Below, one piece after another: positions 1 to 6,202 of a stretch of DNA of 7,635 nucleotides (position 1 is the stretch's first letter; each line of letters opens with the position of its first letter). Made by a program: the position numbers and the translations under genes. The DNA comes from Acidimicrobiia bacterium. GTDB taxonomy: Bacteria > Actinomycetota > Acidimicrobiia > Spongiisociales > SHLN01. Under the pieces are notes generated by a model. It saw only the letters and a list, made by a program, of their open reading frames with translations. It did no database searches and was not told where the DNA came from. The stretch is taken from contig JAUXJL010000089.1 in the NCBI GenBank assembly GCA_030624805.1, positions 1 to 7,635 of the forward strand, given 5' to 3'.

Positions 1-704
1 AACGACGCCCAGTCGGAGGCGAGGAACACGACCACCCGGGCGACCTCTTCGGGGTCGGCGATGCGGCCCGGCAGATGGAATTTCCCGGCGAACTCATCCG
101 CCCTCTCCCGGTCATTGCCCGACATCGCTTTCACCGGATTGCTCCACGTCCATCCGGGAGAAACCGAGTTCACCCGGATTCCGTCCTCGGCAAGCTGAAC
201 AGCCTGGTTGCGGGTAATACCGAGGATGGCGGCCTTGCTGGCGGAGTACACGAACGTCCTTTTTGTGGCTCGTTTTCCCGACGTCGAGGCGAAGTTGATG
301 ACCGAACCACCTCCCCGAGCAGCCATGTGGGGGGCCACCCTCGAGATGAGCAGCGCTCCTGAAACGAGGTTGACATCGAGAGCGGCCAGCCAATCGTCGC
401 GAGTCGTCCCCAACCCATCGTCGAGATAGGTGGCGGCCAGATTGACGAGTATGTCGATTCCCCCGAAGGAGTCGAGACACTGCTGGACCAGCGCGTCCAA
501 TTGAGCATCGTCGGTTATGTCGGTGTGGGAGAAGATGGCTTCGTTGCCGAGGGCCTCGACCGCTTTTTGCCCATCGACCTCATTGACATCCGCCGACACG
601 ACGCTGGCGCCTGCGCTGTGAAGAGCTTCCACCACTTTGGCGCCGATCAATGTGGCTCCACCGGTGACGATGGCGGTCTTTCCCTCGAGGCTCAGGTTGC
701 TCAA
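1..704 (-). CDS. Short-chain dehydrogenase/reductase (SDR), classical type, 3' end cut by window
   Basis: This is an NAD(P)-dependent oxidoreductase of the classical SDR family, probably acting on an alcohol or ketone; its substrate is unknown. The 234 visible codons give a Rossmann fold with TGGATLIG at residues 14-21, an acidic residue after strand 2 (D39, which usually favours NAD over NADP), and the full catalytic set N112, S140, Y153 and K157 (YSASK). SPG follows at 182-184. Only the last few residues of the usual ~250 should be missing. The start is TTG at 704: an in-frame TGA lies eight codons upstream (726-728), no ATG or GTG lies between, and a good ribosome site (GGGAGGAG, 711-718) sits 6 nt before the TTG. 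Two oddities: the glycine motif has Leu where the second Gly of TGxxxGxG is expected, and the usual NNAG is NLAA (88-91). It starts 68 nt after the cyclase gene stops, so it may be the distal gene of the same operon. Family call is firm; substrate is unknown. Confidence 0.93.
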   Translation of the reverse strand, partial: MSNLSLEGKTAIVTGGATLIGAKVVEALHSAGASVVSADVNEVDGQKAVEALGNEAIFSHTDITDDAQLDALVQQCLDSFGGIDILVNLAATYLDDGLGTTRDDWLAALDVNLVSGALLISRVAPHMAARGGGSVINFASTSGKRATKRTFVYSASKAAILGITRNQAVQLAEDGIRVNSVSPGWTWSNPVKAMSGNDRERADEFAGKFHLPGRIADPEEVARVVVFLASDWAS

Positions 705-710
705 TTCCGG

Positions 711-718
711 CTCCTCCC
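711..718 (-). promoter_or_regulatory. Ribosome binding site that sets the TTG start of the SDR gene
   Basis: The minus strand reads GGGAGGAG here, 6 nt before the TTG at 702-704. No ATG or GTG exists in this frame between the upstream TGA (726-728) and the TTG, so this site decides the start. Near-identical purine runs (GAGGGAGG or TAGGGAGG) precede the CoxS-like gene, the CoxM-like gene and the leader ORF, suggesting a consistent ribosome-site style in this operon. Confidence 0.7.
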
Positions 719-772
719 TCGGTCCTCATCGAAGCTACTCGGCGAACGGTGGACTCCCGTGGCGGGACAGAC

Positions 773-1606
773 TTACTCAGATGCCGCTTTTTCCCATGCC
801 ACTTCGAACAGCGGGACAGGATCGGGGAAACCCTTGAGGCCAATCGTGCCTTGACCACGAAATTCGATCCCCTTGCCGATCGCGAGATCCCGGACCGTCC
901 CAGATGTCAGCGTTTGACGACCTGCCGCGTGTGCGCAGATACGAGCCGCCAGATTCACCGAGGCACCGAAGAGGTCATCGCTTTCTTCCACCGGCTCACC
1001 GACAGTGATCCCGATTTTTACTGCCAGGTCGGGTCCAGTGGCCGGACGTTCCGAGCTGCCGCGCTGGATGGCTATCGAGGCTTCGACTGCTCGGAGGACG
1101 GAGGTGAAGCTGGCGAACAGGCCGTCGCCGGTGTGTTTGACTTCCCGGCCGCCACAATCATCTAGAGCTCCGCGGACAAGCGCGTCGTGACGGTGAACAA
1201 TCTTTACAACCGCTTCGTCGCCCTGACCGGTGCTGATGGCAGTAGATCCCTCGATATCGGTGAACATGATGGCTCGCAGAGCGGAATCTGGCTGGCCGCC
1301 GATCGTTACCCGGTCGTGCTCGTCTTTTTCGGTCATACCCATGAACTGGGCGAGAGTAGGAGCCGAAATTTCGATCACCTCATGGGGCATCAAACCGTGA
1401 GCTACTTTGTGGCAGGCAACCATGGACTCGACGTCGGGTGACTCGACGAGGCAGAAGGCCTTACCTTCCGCGTCGTCAGAAAACCAGTAACTGAGGAACT
1501 TGACCCCAAACTGATCCTGGACAGAGAGGTCACGGCGATGGGCCTCAGCCACGTCCTCCGGAGTGGCATCGCCCATGCCGGGGTGAATATCCATGTAGAG
1601 AGGCAT
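773..1606 (-). CDS. DUF4242 domain fused to class III adenylyl cyclase catalytic domain
   Basis: This two-domain soluble protein has no visible signal peptide or membrane segment. Numbering counts from the GTG at 1609, one codon before the ATG taken here as start. Residues 2-90 match the DUF4242 family (SCO4226-like, some members bind nickel): MPLYMDIHP, YWFSDDAEGKAFCLVE, and conserved His at 9, 24, 67 and 71. Residues 110-274 are a class III nucleotide cyclase domain. It has both metal Asp residues (D118 in FTDIEGST, D162 in GDG), the purine-specifying pair K158 and D212 typical of ATP users, and the transition-state pair N219 and R223. All catalytic residues are present, so it should make cAMP from ATP, probably as a homodimer. 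It follows the CoxG-like gene by about 70 nt and precedes the SDR. The start codons GTG (1609) and ATG (1606) are adjacent; ATG fits DUF4242 proteins that begin MPLYMD. No clear ribosome site is seen. A regulatory role, with the N-terminal domain sensing metal or ligand, is inference. Confidence 0.9.
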   Translation of the reverse strand: MPLYMDIHPGMGDATPEDVAEAHRRDLSVQDQFGVKFLSYWFSDDAEGKAFCLVESPDVESMVACHKVAHGLMPHEVIEISAPTLAQFMGMTEKDEHDRVTIGGQPDSALRAIMFTDIEGSTAISTGQGDEAVVKIVHRHDALVRGALDDCGGREVKHTGDGLFASFTSVLRAVEASIAIQRGSSERPATGPDLAVKIGITVGEPVEESDDLFGASVNLAARICAHAAGRQTLTSGTVRDLAIGKGIEFRGQGTIGLKGFPDPVPLFEVAWEKAASE

Positions 1607-1677
1607 CACCGGAGCATAACCACGCCGGTTGCCCGCTCGCCGAAGCCCAGGGCGGAGTTGACCTGGCCGGGCGGCTG

Positions 1678-2133
1678 TTAGCCGTTCAGCTCGGCCTCCG
1701 CCGCGGCAAAGAACTCCTCCATGATGTGGTCGGCTTTCTTGCGGATCGTTCCCGAGCCCATGGTGGCCACCGTCCCGATAACGTTCCAGCGCCCCTTGAC
1801 GTGGATGGCGGTGCCCGAACCTGACGGGCCGAGAGATAGGGTGGCGTCAACAATGATGCTGGTGGCGACTTGACGATCCTGGCCCTTGGCTCGAAACGCG
1901 ATTGAGGTGCCGGCGTCGAGATCCGTAACCTCAATGTCGAGATCGGCCTTCAGCTTGAACGGCCCGAACTGGTCCTCGAGGACGGCCCCATACGTTTTGA
2001 GGTGCTCGGTTTCGGACACCTCACCGACAACGGTCACCCAGCCCGCCACCGTCCCGACATCGGTGAGCACTGCCCAGCACTCCTCAGGAGAACGGCTTAC
2101 CTCGAGCGACTGCTCGAAATCAGCCGACGGCAC
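1678..2133 (-). CDS. CoxG-like SRPBCC protein
   Basis: This 151-residue protein belongs to the SRPBCC/START-like superfamily and resembles CoxG. CoxG proteins sit beside aerobic CO dehydrogenase-type Mo hydroxylases and have been linked to membrane attachment of the enzyme. Visible family features are an N-terminal SPEECWAVLTD helix (15-25), a GPFKLKADLDIEVTDLD strand pair (57-73), a glycine-rich turn with GTAIHVKGRW (107-116), and a long C-terminal helix from about 128 to 149. No catalytic residues can be assigned. The start is GTG at 2133, 9 nt after the stop of the large-subunit gene, with only a weak ribosome site, so translational coupling is likely. CoxG proteins with a C-terminal membrane segment exist; this one lacks it. 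After the TAA stop the frame stays open for 23 codons up to the cyclase start (see findings). Confidence 0.87.
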   Translation of the reverse strand: MPSADFEQSLEVSRSPEECWAVLTDVGTVAGWVTVVGEVSETEHLKTYGAVLEDQFGPFKLKADLDIEVTDLDAGTSIAFRAKGQDRQVATSIIVDATLSLGPSGSGTAIHVKGRWNVIGTVATMGSGTIRKKADHIMEEFFAAAEAELNG

Positions 2134-2142
2134 GGGTTGCGC

Positions 2143-4617
2143 TCAGCTCGTCGTCCCCTTCGAAGCCACACTCACACCTCGCTCATCAGCCGGGCCATCC
2201 CAGTTGAGCAAACGCCAGACTCGCTCCGGCGGATTGTGAGAATCACTCACAATCGCCTTCCCCGGGCCGAGTGCATCCTGAATGGCAGAGGAGATGGTGT
2301 GGAGCGGGGCTCCGCCGCCTTCGCCCATACCCTTCGCACCGGTTCCGCTGAACGGTGAAGGGGACTCGATGTGGTCGGTCTTGATGTTCGGCACGTCGGT
2401 GGCAGTAGCTGCGTGGTAGAAGAGGAAGTTGCTATTGAGGAGCTGTCCGTCTTCGTCGTACTCGAAGGCCTCCCTGAGGGCGGCTCCGATCCCGAGCCCG
2501 GTCGCTCCGTGCACCTGGCCGTCGACCACCATCGGGTTGATCCGTTTGCCGCAGTCGTCAACAACCGCATAGTCGAGGATTTGCACCTTGCCGGTCTCTT
2601 CATCAACTTCGACGACGGCGGCATGGGTCTGGCTCGAGTAGGTAAGCGTGAGGTTTCCGTACTTCTTCTCCACATCCGGAAGCTCAAACTTCGGCACATA
2701 TACGTGCCGGCAGGTGAGCGAGACCCTCTCAGCCATCTCGTGGGGCAGGGTGGAGTTGTTGGCGAAGACCATGTTGGCGATGCCGATGAAGGGGATGGCG
2801 GCTTCGGGATTCCCGATGATCCGGGCCTCTCCGTCCACCAGCTCCACCTGGTCTTGCTCGGCGCCGAACGCGTGCGCCGCCACCTCGATTATCTCGGCCT
2901 TCAGCTTCTCAACCGCTCCAATAATTGCGTTGATCCCGGTAACGGCGAACTGGCTGGCATACGTGCCGGAGAAACCGATGTAGGCGCTGTGAGATTTGTC
3001 GAACCCGGCCCAAACCCGGATGTTCTCGGGGCTCATGCCCAGTATGTCGGCTGCCACCTGAGAGCCGGTAGTTTCGTGTCCCTGCCCTTGTGGGTTGGTC
3101 CCGAGCTTGAGCATCACTTCGCCGTAGAGGTCGAGTAGGGCGGTACAGGCTTCTCCGTTGCCCGAAAACGGAAGCTCCGGATTCAAGATCCGGGACTGGC
3201 CGAAGTTGTTCGTGCCCGAATCGAGCGTGGTACCGATTCCGATCCCGATTCGTTTGCCGCTCCCGGCCCGCTCCTCTTTGAGCTGCTTGGCGCCTTCGTA
3301 GTCGATCATCTCGAGGACCATGTCGAGGGCGGTAGGAAGATCTCCCGAGTCATAAACACAGCCGTTTGGTGTGGTGTACGGATAGTCCTCGGGCTGGATG
3401 TAGTTGAGCTTGCGGACTTCCACCGGGTCGAGCTCGAGCTCCTGGGCGACCAGGTCGATCACTCGCTCGAGGAACCAGATGTGCTGCATGCGCGAATAGC
3501 CGCGGTTGGGAACCGCCGGGCATTTGTTGGTGAGCGTTTCGGTGTAATCGACCTGCACGTGCTTGAGTTTGTATGGGCCCGGAACCACTTGCGACCAGAT
3601 GACTGCGCCGAGCGGCTCATAGTGCAGATAGGCCCCCGCGTCGTCAAAGGCCCGCATCTTGTAACCGAGCATGGTCCCGTCCGCCATGACCGGGACCTCG
3701 ATGTCGAGGAACGTCCGCTCATTGCCGTGCCCGCCGGACTGATGGTGCTCGGTGCGGGTCTCGGTCCACTTGACCGGGCGTCCTGCTTTGCGAGAGAGAA
3801 GTGCCAGGACACCAATATGTGTGTACGAGTTGATCTTGATGCCAAACCCGCCCCCAATATCTTGGGAGACGAAGTCGAATTGGTCGACACCCACTCCCAT
3901 GGATGGCCCGATCACCAGCGCTCCGAACATGGGGAACTGATTGTTGGAAACGACCCGGATCATGTCGGTGCCGGGATCCCAGTTGACGAGAATTGCGTTG
4001 CACTCGATCGGGGTCGAGGAATAACGATGGAAATGAAGCTTGTCGATCTTGACCACGTGGTCGGCTTCTTCCAGCGCCCACTCGATGTCCCCCCAGTCGA
4101 ATAGGCCCTTCCAGGCGATGTTGTCGCCTAGTGAGTCATGAAGGACGTAGCTGTCTGGCTCGGCCGCTGCTACCCCATCGAGCAAGACCGGCAGTGGCTC
4201 GTACTCCACCTCGATCAGGTCGGCGGCGTCGCGGGCGATCTCCCGAGTTTCCGCCATAACCAGGGCAACGGCCTCACCCTGATATCGCACAATGTCGACC
4301 CCGAGGAGGTACTCGTTCATCTGGCTGCCGTCTTCCTTCGGGGCGAACTGGAAGAGTGGCTCGGTCATTGCCTTGACCTCGTCACCGATGAGCGTGGTAA
4401 TCACACCCGCCAGCGCCTCGGCAGCGGAGACGTCGATGCTTACGATGCGGGCGTGGGCATAGGGCGAGCGGACGAACTCGGCGTAGCCCTGCCGATACAT
4501 GCCCTCATCGTCGACGAAGGAACCCTGCGCCTTCAAGAGCCGTTCATCTTCCTTGCGGGGCAGGCTCTGTCCGGTCCAAGGGGTGGTGGCTACCTTCTCG
4601 GTCGTGGGGGCGGTCAT
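2143..4617 (-). CDS. Molybdopterin-binding large subunit of a xanthine dehydrogenase/CoxL-family Mo hydroxylase
   Basis: This 824-residue catalytic subunit, near the 809 of Oligotropha CoxL, should hold the Mo-pterin cofactor (the cytosine dinucleotide form in this family) and hydroxylate an organic substrate in the cytoplasm. Seen in order: GQSLPRKEDERLL at 16-28; GGGFGIK at 255-261 (cofactor loop); PNRGYSR at 370-376; QGQGHETT at 510-517; and GMGEGG at 763-768 with the catalytic Glu E766. The loop at 370-376 sits where form I CO dehydrogenases have AYRCSFR with the copper-binding Cys and form II enzymes have AYRGAGR. It matches neither, so CO oxidation is not expected. Substrate is unknown; N-heterocycles, aromatic acyl-CoAs and aldehydes are all used by relatives. 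The ATG overlaps the CoxS-like stop by 4 nt (ATGA) and has a near-ideal ribosome site. Cofactor-insertion genes (CoxD/E/F or XdhC types) and a Mo-cofactor cytidylyltransferase are not in the window. Confidence 0.95.
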   Translation of the reverse strand: MTAPTTEKVATTPWTGQSLPRKEDERLLKAQGSFVDDEGMYRQGYAEFVRSPYAHARIVSIDVSAAEALAGVITTLIGDEVKAMTEPLFQFAPKEDGSQMNEYLLGVDIVRYQGEAVALVMAETREIARDAADLIEVEYEPLPVLLDGVAAAEPDSYVLHDSLGDNIAWKGLFDWGDIEWALEEADHVVKIDKLHFHRYSSTPIECNAILVNWDPGTDMIRVVSNNQFPMFGALVIGPSMGVGVDQFDFVSQDIGGGFGIKINSYTHIGVLALLSRKAGRPVKWTETRTEHHQSGGHGNERTFLDIEVPVMADGTMLGYKMRAFDDAGAYLHYEPLGAVIWSQVVPGPYKLKHVQVDYTETLTNKCPAVPNRGYSRMQHIWFLERVIDLVAQELELDPVEVRKLNYIQPEDYPYTTPNGCVYDSGDLPTALDMVLEMIDYEGAKQLKEERAGSGKRIGIGIGTTLDSGTNNFGQSRILNPELPFSGNGEACTALLDLYGEVMLKLGTNPQGQGHETTGSQVAADILGMSPENIRVWAGFDKSHSAYIGFSGTYASQFAVTGINAIIGAVEKLKAEIIEVAAHAFGAEQDQVELVDGEARIIGNPEAAIPFIGIANMVFANNSTLPHEMAERVSLTCRHVYVPKFELPDVEKKYGNLTLTYSSQTHAAVVEVDEETGKVQILDYAVVDDCGKRINPMVVDGQVHGATGLGIGAALREAFEYDEDGQLLNSNFLFYHAATATDVPNIKTDHIESPSPFSGTGAKGMGEGGGAPLHTISSAIQDALGPGKAIVSDSHNPPERVWRLLNWDGPADERGVSVASKGTTS
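2232..2254. repeat. Perfect 9-bp inverted repeat inside the 3' end of the Mo large-subunit gene
   Basis: GATTGTGAG (2232-2240) and CTCACAATC (2246-2254) are exact reverse complements separated by AATCA. The repeat encodes residues AIVSDSHNP near the C-terminus, so the codons serve the protein as well. It contains TGTGA-N7-TCACA, one base longer than the TGTGA-N6-TCACA sites of CRP-type cAMP receptors. It could fold as a hairpin in the transcript about 90 nt before the large-subunit stop, ahead of the CoxG-like gene. Confidence 0.5.
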
Positions 4618-5156
4618 CCCCTCACCTCCTGACTGTGTTCTCTGTTCATCCGCTCAATGAGGTCCAGCCCCTTGTCTCCGTGGGCGGCGGCTGATATCGC
4701 CTTGACGATGTTCACGTAGCCGGTGCACCGGCAGATGTTGCCCTGGATGCCTTCGCGGATCTCTTCTGCGGTCGGTTTCGGGTTCCGCTCCAACAGGAAT
4801 TTGGAGCTCATCAACACGCCGGACGTGCAGTACCCGCATTGGAGCGCGTGGTTCTCGCGAAACGACTCCTGCAGGTCGTCGAGCTCACCGGATTCGCCTG
4901 CCAGCGACTCGACGGTTTCGATTTCGGCACCGTCAGCCTGCACGGCCAAGGTCATGCAGCTCTTTATCACTTTGCCGTTGTAGTTGACGGTGCAGGCGCC
5001 ACAATGGCCGGTGTCACAGCCGATCTTGGGGCCACGGAGACCCAGATCGTCGCGTAGGAAATGTACGAGCAACTGGCGGGAGGAGGCCGTGCGGCTCACC
5101 GGATCGCCGTTGAGGGTGAACTCGATGTCTTGTACGGGTCCGGGTGCGTTAGCCAT
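4614..5156 (-). CDS. 2Fe-2S small subunit of the Mo hydroxylase (CoxS-like)
   Basis: This 180-residue electron-transfer subunit carries two [2Fe-2S] clusters and passes electrons from the molybdenum site to the FAD subunit. The N-terminal plant-ferredoxin-type domain has the motif CDTGHCGACTV with C47, C52 and C55, plus C67. The C-terminal four-helix domain has C107 and C110 (CGYC) and C142 and C144 (CRC). All eight ligands are present. Length is slightly above the usual 155-170 because of a short N-terminal lead and a polar tail after residue 160. The ATG at 5156 overlaps the CoxM-like stop by 8 nt and has GAGGGAGG (5162-5169) 5 nt upstream, so the start is secure. The stop overlaps the large-subunit start, giving tight coupling in the M-S-L order of form I cox operons. 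Confidence 0.96.
   Translation of the reverse strand: MANAPGPVQDIEFTLNGDPVSRTASSRQLLVHFLRDDLGLRGPKIGCDTGHCGACTVNYNGKVIKSCMTLAVQADGAEIETVESLAGESGELDDLQESFRENHALQCGYCTSGVLMSSKFLLERNPKPTAEEIREGIQGNICRCTGYVNIVKAISAAAHGDKGLDLIERMNREHSQEVRG
4621..4630 (-). promoter_or_regulatory. Near-ideal ribosome binding site for the Mo large subunit
   Basis: The minus strand reads AGGAGGTGAG, 3 nt before the ATG at 4617. It lies inside the last codons of the small-subunit gene and matches almost the whole anti-Shine-Dalgarno sequence. It is the strongest ribosome site I see in the window, on the longest gene, consistent with balanced subunit production despite the 4-nt overlap of the two genes. Confidence 0.75.
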
Positions 5157-6003
5157 GATGGCCTCCCTCGATCGCTTCCATCACTGCGCGTTTCGCCACC
5201 ACCGAAGCCATCGCCAGGCGGTAGTCGGCGCTGGCGTCGGCGTCTGTCAGAGGTTCAATCCCATCAGCGGCAGAGGCGGTGGCTTCGGCCACCGCCTCGG
5301 CGGTAGTGGGGGCCCCGGCCAGGGCGGCCTCCACCCCCGGTGCTCGCATCGGTATGGGAAGGCATCCGAGAGCCACGTTGGCACTTTCTATGTTCCCGTT
5401 GGAGGTGGCGACTACGGCAACCGCTCGGGCGGCCGCCTCGCCGATCTCGACTTCCTGGTACCCAATGGAGCGGCCATCCAGCGCGGGCAGCGTGACGCCG
5501 GTGAGGAGCTCATCGGGGGAGAGAGCGTTGGCAAAATATCCGGTGAAGAAGTCGCCCGCCGCGATGTCGCGGTCTCCGTTCTTGCTCGTGACGTGCATCA
5601 CGGCGTCGAGCGCAACAGCCACCGGCGGAAAGTTGTTTATCGGGTCGTTGTGACAGAGGTTTCCGCCGAAAGTCCCGCGGTTTCGGACCTGGGCGTCGAC
5701 GGTATGAGCAGCAATATTGCTGAGTGAGGCATATGACTGGTGAAGGTCGGGAGACGTCGCCATCTCGTCGTAGGTCACCCCAGCCCCAATCCGGACGGCG
5801 CCGTCGTCTGCCACCTCGATGGTCCTGAGGTCTTCGAGGCGGCTGATGTCGACGAGCAACTCGACCGAGGCGGCTCGCAGCTTGAGAATGCTGACAAGGC
5901 TTTGACCGCCTGCCAATGGGCGCGCTCCTTCTGTTGAAACGAGGGCCTCGAGGGCCTCATCCAGCGTGTCTGGTCGGTAGTAATCGACCGCTGCCAGCAA
6001 CAT
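5149..6003 (-). CDS. FAD-binding medium subunit of the Mo hydroxylase (CoxM-like)
   Basis: This 284-residue flavoprotein subunit takes electrons from the 2Fe-2S clusters and hands them to an acceptor such as a quinone or NAD. Both FAD-contacting motifs of the family are present at the expected places: AGGQSL at 31-36 and RNRGTFGGNL at 107-116. The opening YYRPDTLDEAL (8-18) is typical of the family. The C-terminal domain from about 177 to 280 (GYQEVEIGEAAARA onward) matches the CO dehydrogenase flavoprotein C-terminal domain. Differences from CoxM are Gln for the usual His in AGGHS and an unusual LCHNDPINN stretch after the second motif. The ATG at 6003 has GGGAGG (6013-6018) 9 nt upstream. 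It is the first long gene of the operon and is preceded in frame by an 11-codon leader ORF that ends 3 nt before its start. Its stop lies within the CoxS-like start. Confidence 0.95.
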   Translation of the reverse strand: MLLAAVDYYRPDTLDEALEALVSTEGARPLAGGQSLVSILKLRAASVELLVDISRLEDLRTIEVADDGAVRIGAGVTYDEMATSPDLHQSYASLSNIAAHTVDAQVRNRGTFGGNLCHNDPINNFPPVAVALDAVMHVTSKNGDRDIAAGDFFTGYFANALSPDELLTGVTLPALDGRSIGYQEVEIGEAAARAVAVVATSNGNIESANVALGCLPIPMRAPGVEAALAGAPTTAEAVAEATASAADGIEPLTDADASADYRLAMASVVAKRAVMEAIEGGHHG

Positions 6004-6006
6004 CGG

Positions 6007-6042
6007 TCATCGCCTCCCTACAGATTTGGTCTTCACCATCAT
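6007..6042 (-). CDS. Possible leader ORF (11 codons) upstream of and in frame with the CoxM-like gene
   Basis: On the minus strand the leader reads MMVKTKSVGRR and ends in TGA at 6007-6009, three bases (CCG) before the ATG of the CoxM-like gene. It has its own ribosome site (GAGGGAGG, 6053-6060) 10 nt before its first ATG. It is in the same frame as the CoxM-like gene, so only the TGA and one codon separate the two. The ribosome site of the CoxM-like gene lies inside this ORF. It could be a regulatory leader peptide, a reinitiation device or simple chance. The residues do not resemble an N-terminal extension of the flavoprotein family. No attenuator-type pairing is obvious. Confidence 0.3.
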   Translation of the reverse strand: MMVKTKSVGRR

Positions 6043-6086
6043 GAGCGTTCAGCCTCCCTCAGGTCTTGTTCAGCAGACTTGTTCCA

Positions 6087-6118
6087 CACTAGGTCACCGT
6101 TTGGGCTGTTGCCTAGTG
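6087..6118. promoter_or_regulatory. Inverted repeat CACTAGG-N18-CCTAGTG, candidate operator
   Basis: CACTAGG at 6087-6093 is the exact reverse complement of CCTAGTG at 6112-6118, with 18 bases between. The arm centres are 25 bp apart, a little over two helical turns, which would suit two dimer subunits or two dimers binding one face of the DNA. The arms do not extend further by pairing. It lies between the two divergent start codons, where an operator for a shared regulator would be expected. No regulator gene is in the window, so the binding protein is unknown. Confidence 0.4.
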
Positions 6119-6190
6119 GATTGCTGCCATCAAGACAGAGCGGGAACTTTCCTGATAGTGTCCGGCCGCAGCGGGTACCCCGCGTTCGAT

Positions 6191-6197
6191 GAGGAGG
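6191..6197 (+). promoter_or_regulatory. Ribosome binding site that sets the start of the binding-protein gene
   Basis: GAGGAGG lies 5 nt before the ATG at 6203. With the lipoprotein signal peptide that begins exactly there, it rules out the longer reading that could start from a TTG at 6026. Confidence 0.8.
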
Positions 6198-6202
6198 ACA
6201 CG

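Larger units (their letters stand above)
6043..6202. promoter_or_regulatory. Divergent control region between the Mo-hydroxylase operon and the transporter genes
   Basis: No gene longer than the leader ORF is seen here. This stretch must hold the promoters for both directions. A 7-bp inverted repeat (6087-6118) sits near its middle. Toward the plus-strand gene, TGATAG at about 6153-6158, with a poor upstream hexamer (CAAGAC, 16 nt away), is a weak promoter candidate. No convincing sigma-70-type pair is visible for the minus strand. Sharing one control region suggests that uptake and oxidation genes respond to the same regulator, which is inference. Confidence 0.5.

Noticed and set aside
755..767. 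Small hairpin TCCCG-CCA-CGGGA (minus strand) just after the cyclase stop, as a terminator
   Set aside because: The stem is only 5 bp with no following U-run, too weak to call a terminator.
1605..1616. Three-codon ORF (ATG CTC CGG TGA) overlapping the cyclase start
   Set aside because: Too short and without a ribosome site; treated as part of the open frame following the CoxG-like gene.
2232..2254. lac-type operator (half sites ATTGTGAG/CTCACAAT)
   Set aside because: The half sites match, but the spacing is wrong, it lies in coding sequence, and no LacI-family regulator is present.
2371..3138. Long plus-strand open frame (255 codons) opposite the Mo large-subunit gene
   Set aside because: It is antisense to a clearly conserved gene, has no recognisable domain, and its composition is that of a complementary shadow of GC-rich codons.
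3490..3510. Calling the operon aerobic CO dehydrogenase (coxMSL)
   Set aside because: Gene order fits form I cox operons, but the large subunit lacks the AYRCSFR copper-ligand motif, so CO oxidation is not supported.
5709..5722. 14-bp palindrome CAGCAATATTGCTG in the CoxM-like gene
   Set aside because: It encodes ordinary family residues (SNIAA), has no spacing or partner site, and one palindrome of this size in 7.6 kb is weak evidence.
6026..6202. Longer N-terminus for the binding protein from a TTG at 6026
   Set aside because: The lipoprotein signal peptide and a strong ribosome site begin at the ATG at 6203; the upstream residues look like translated control region.
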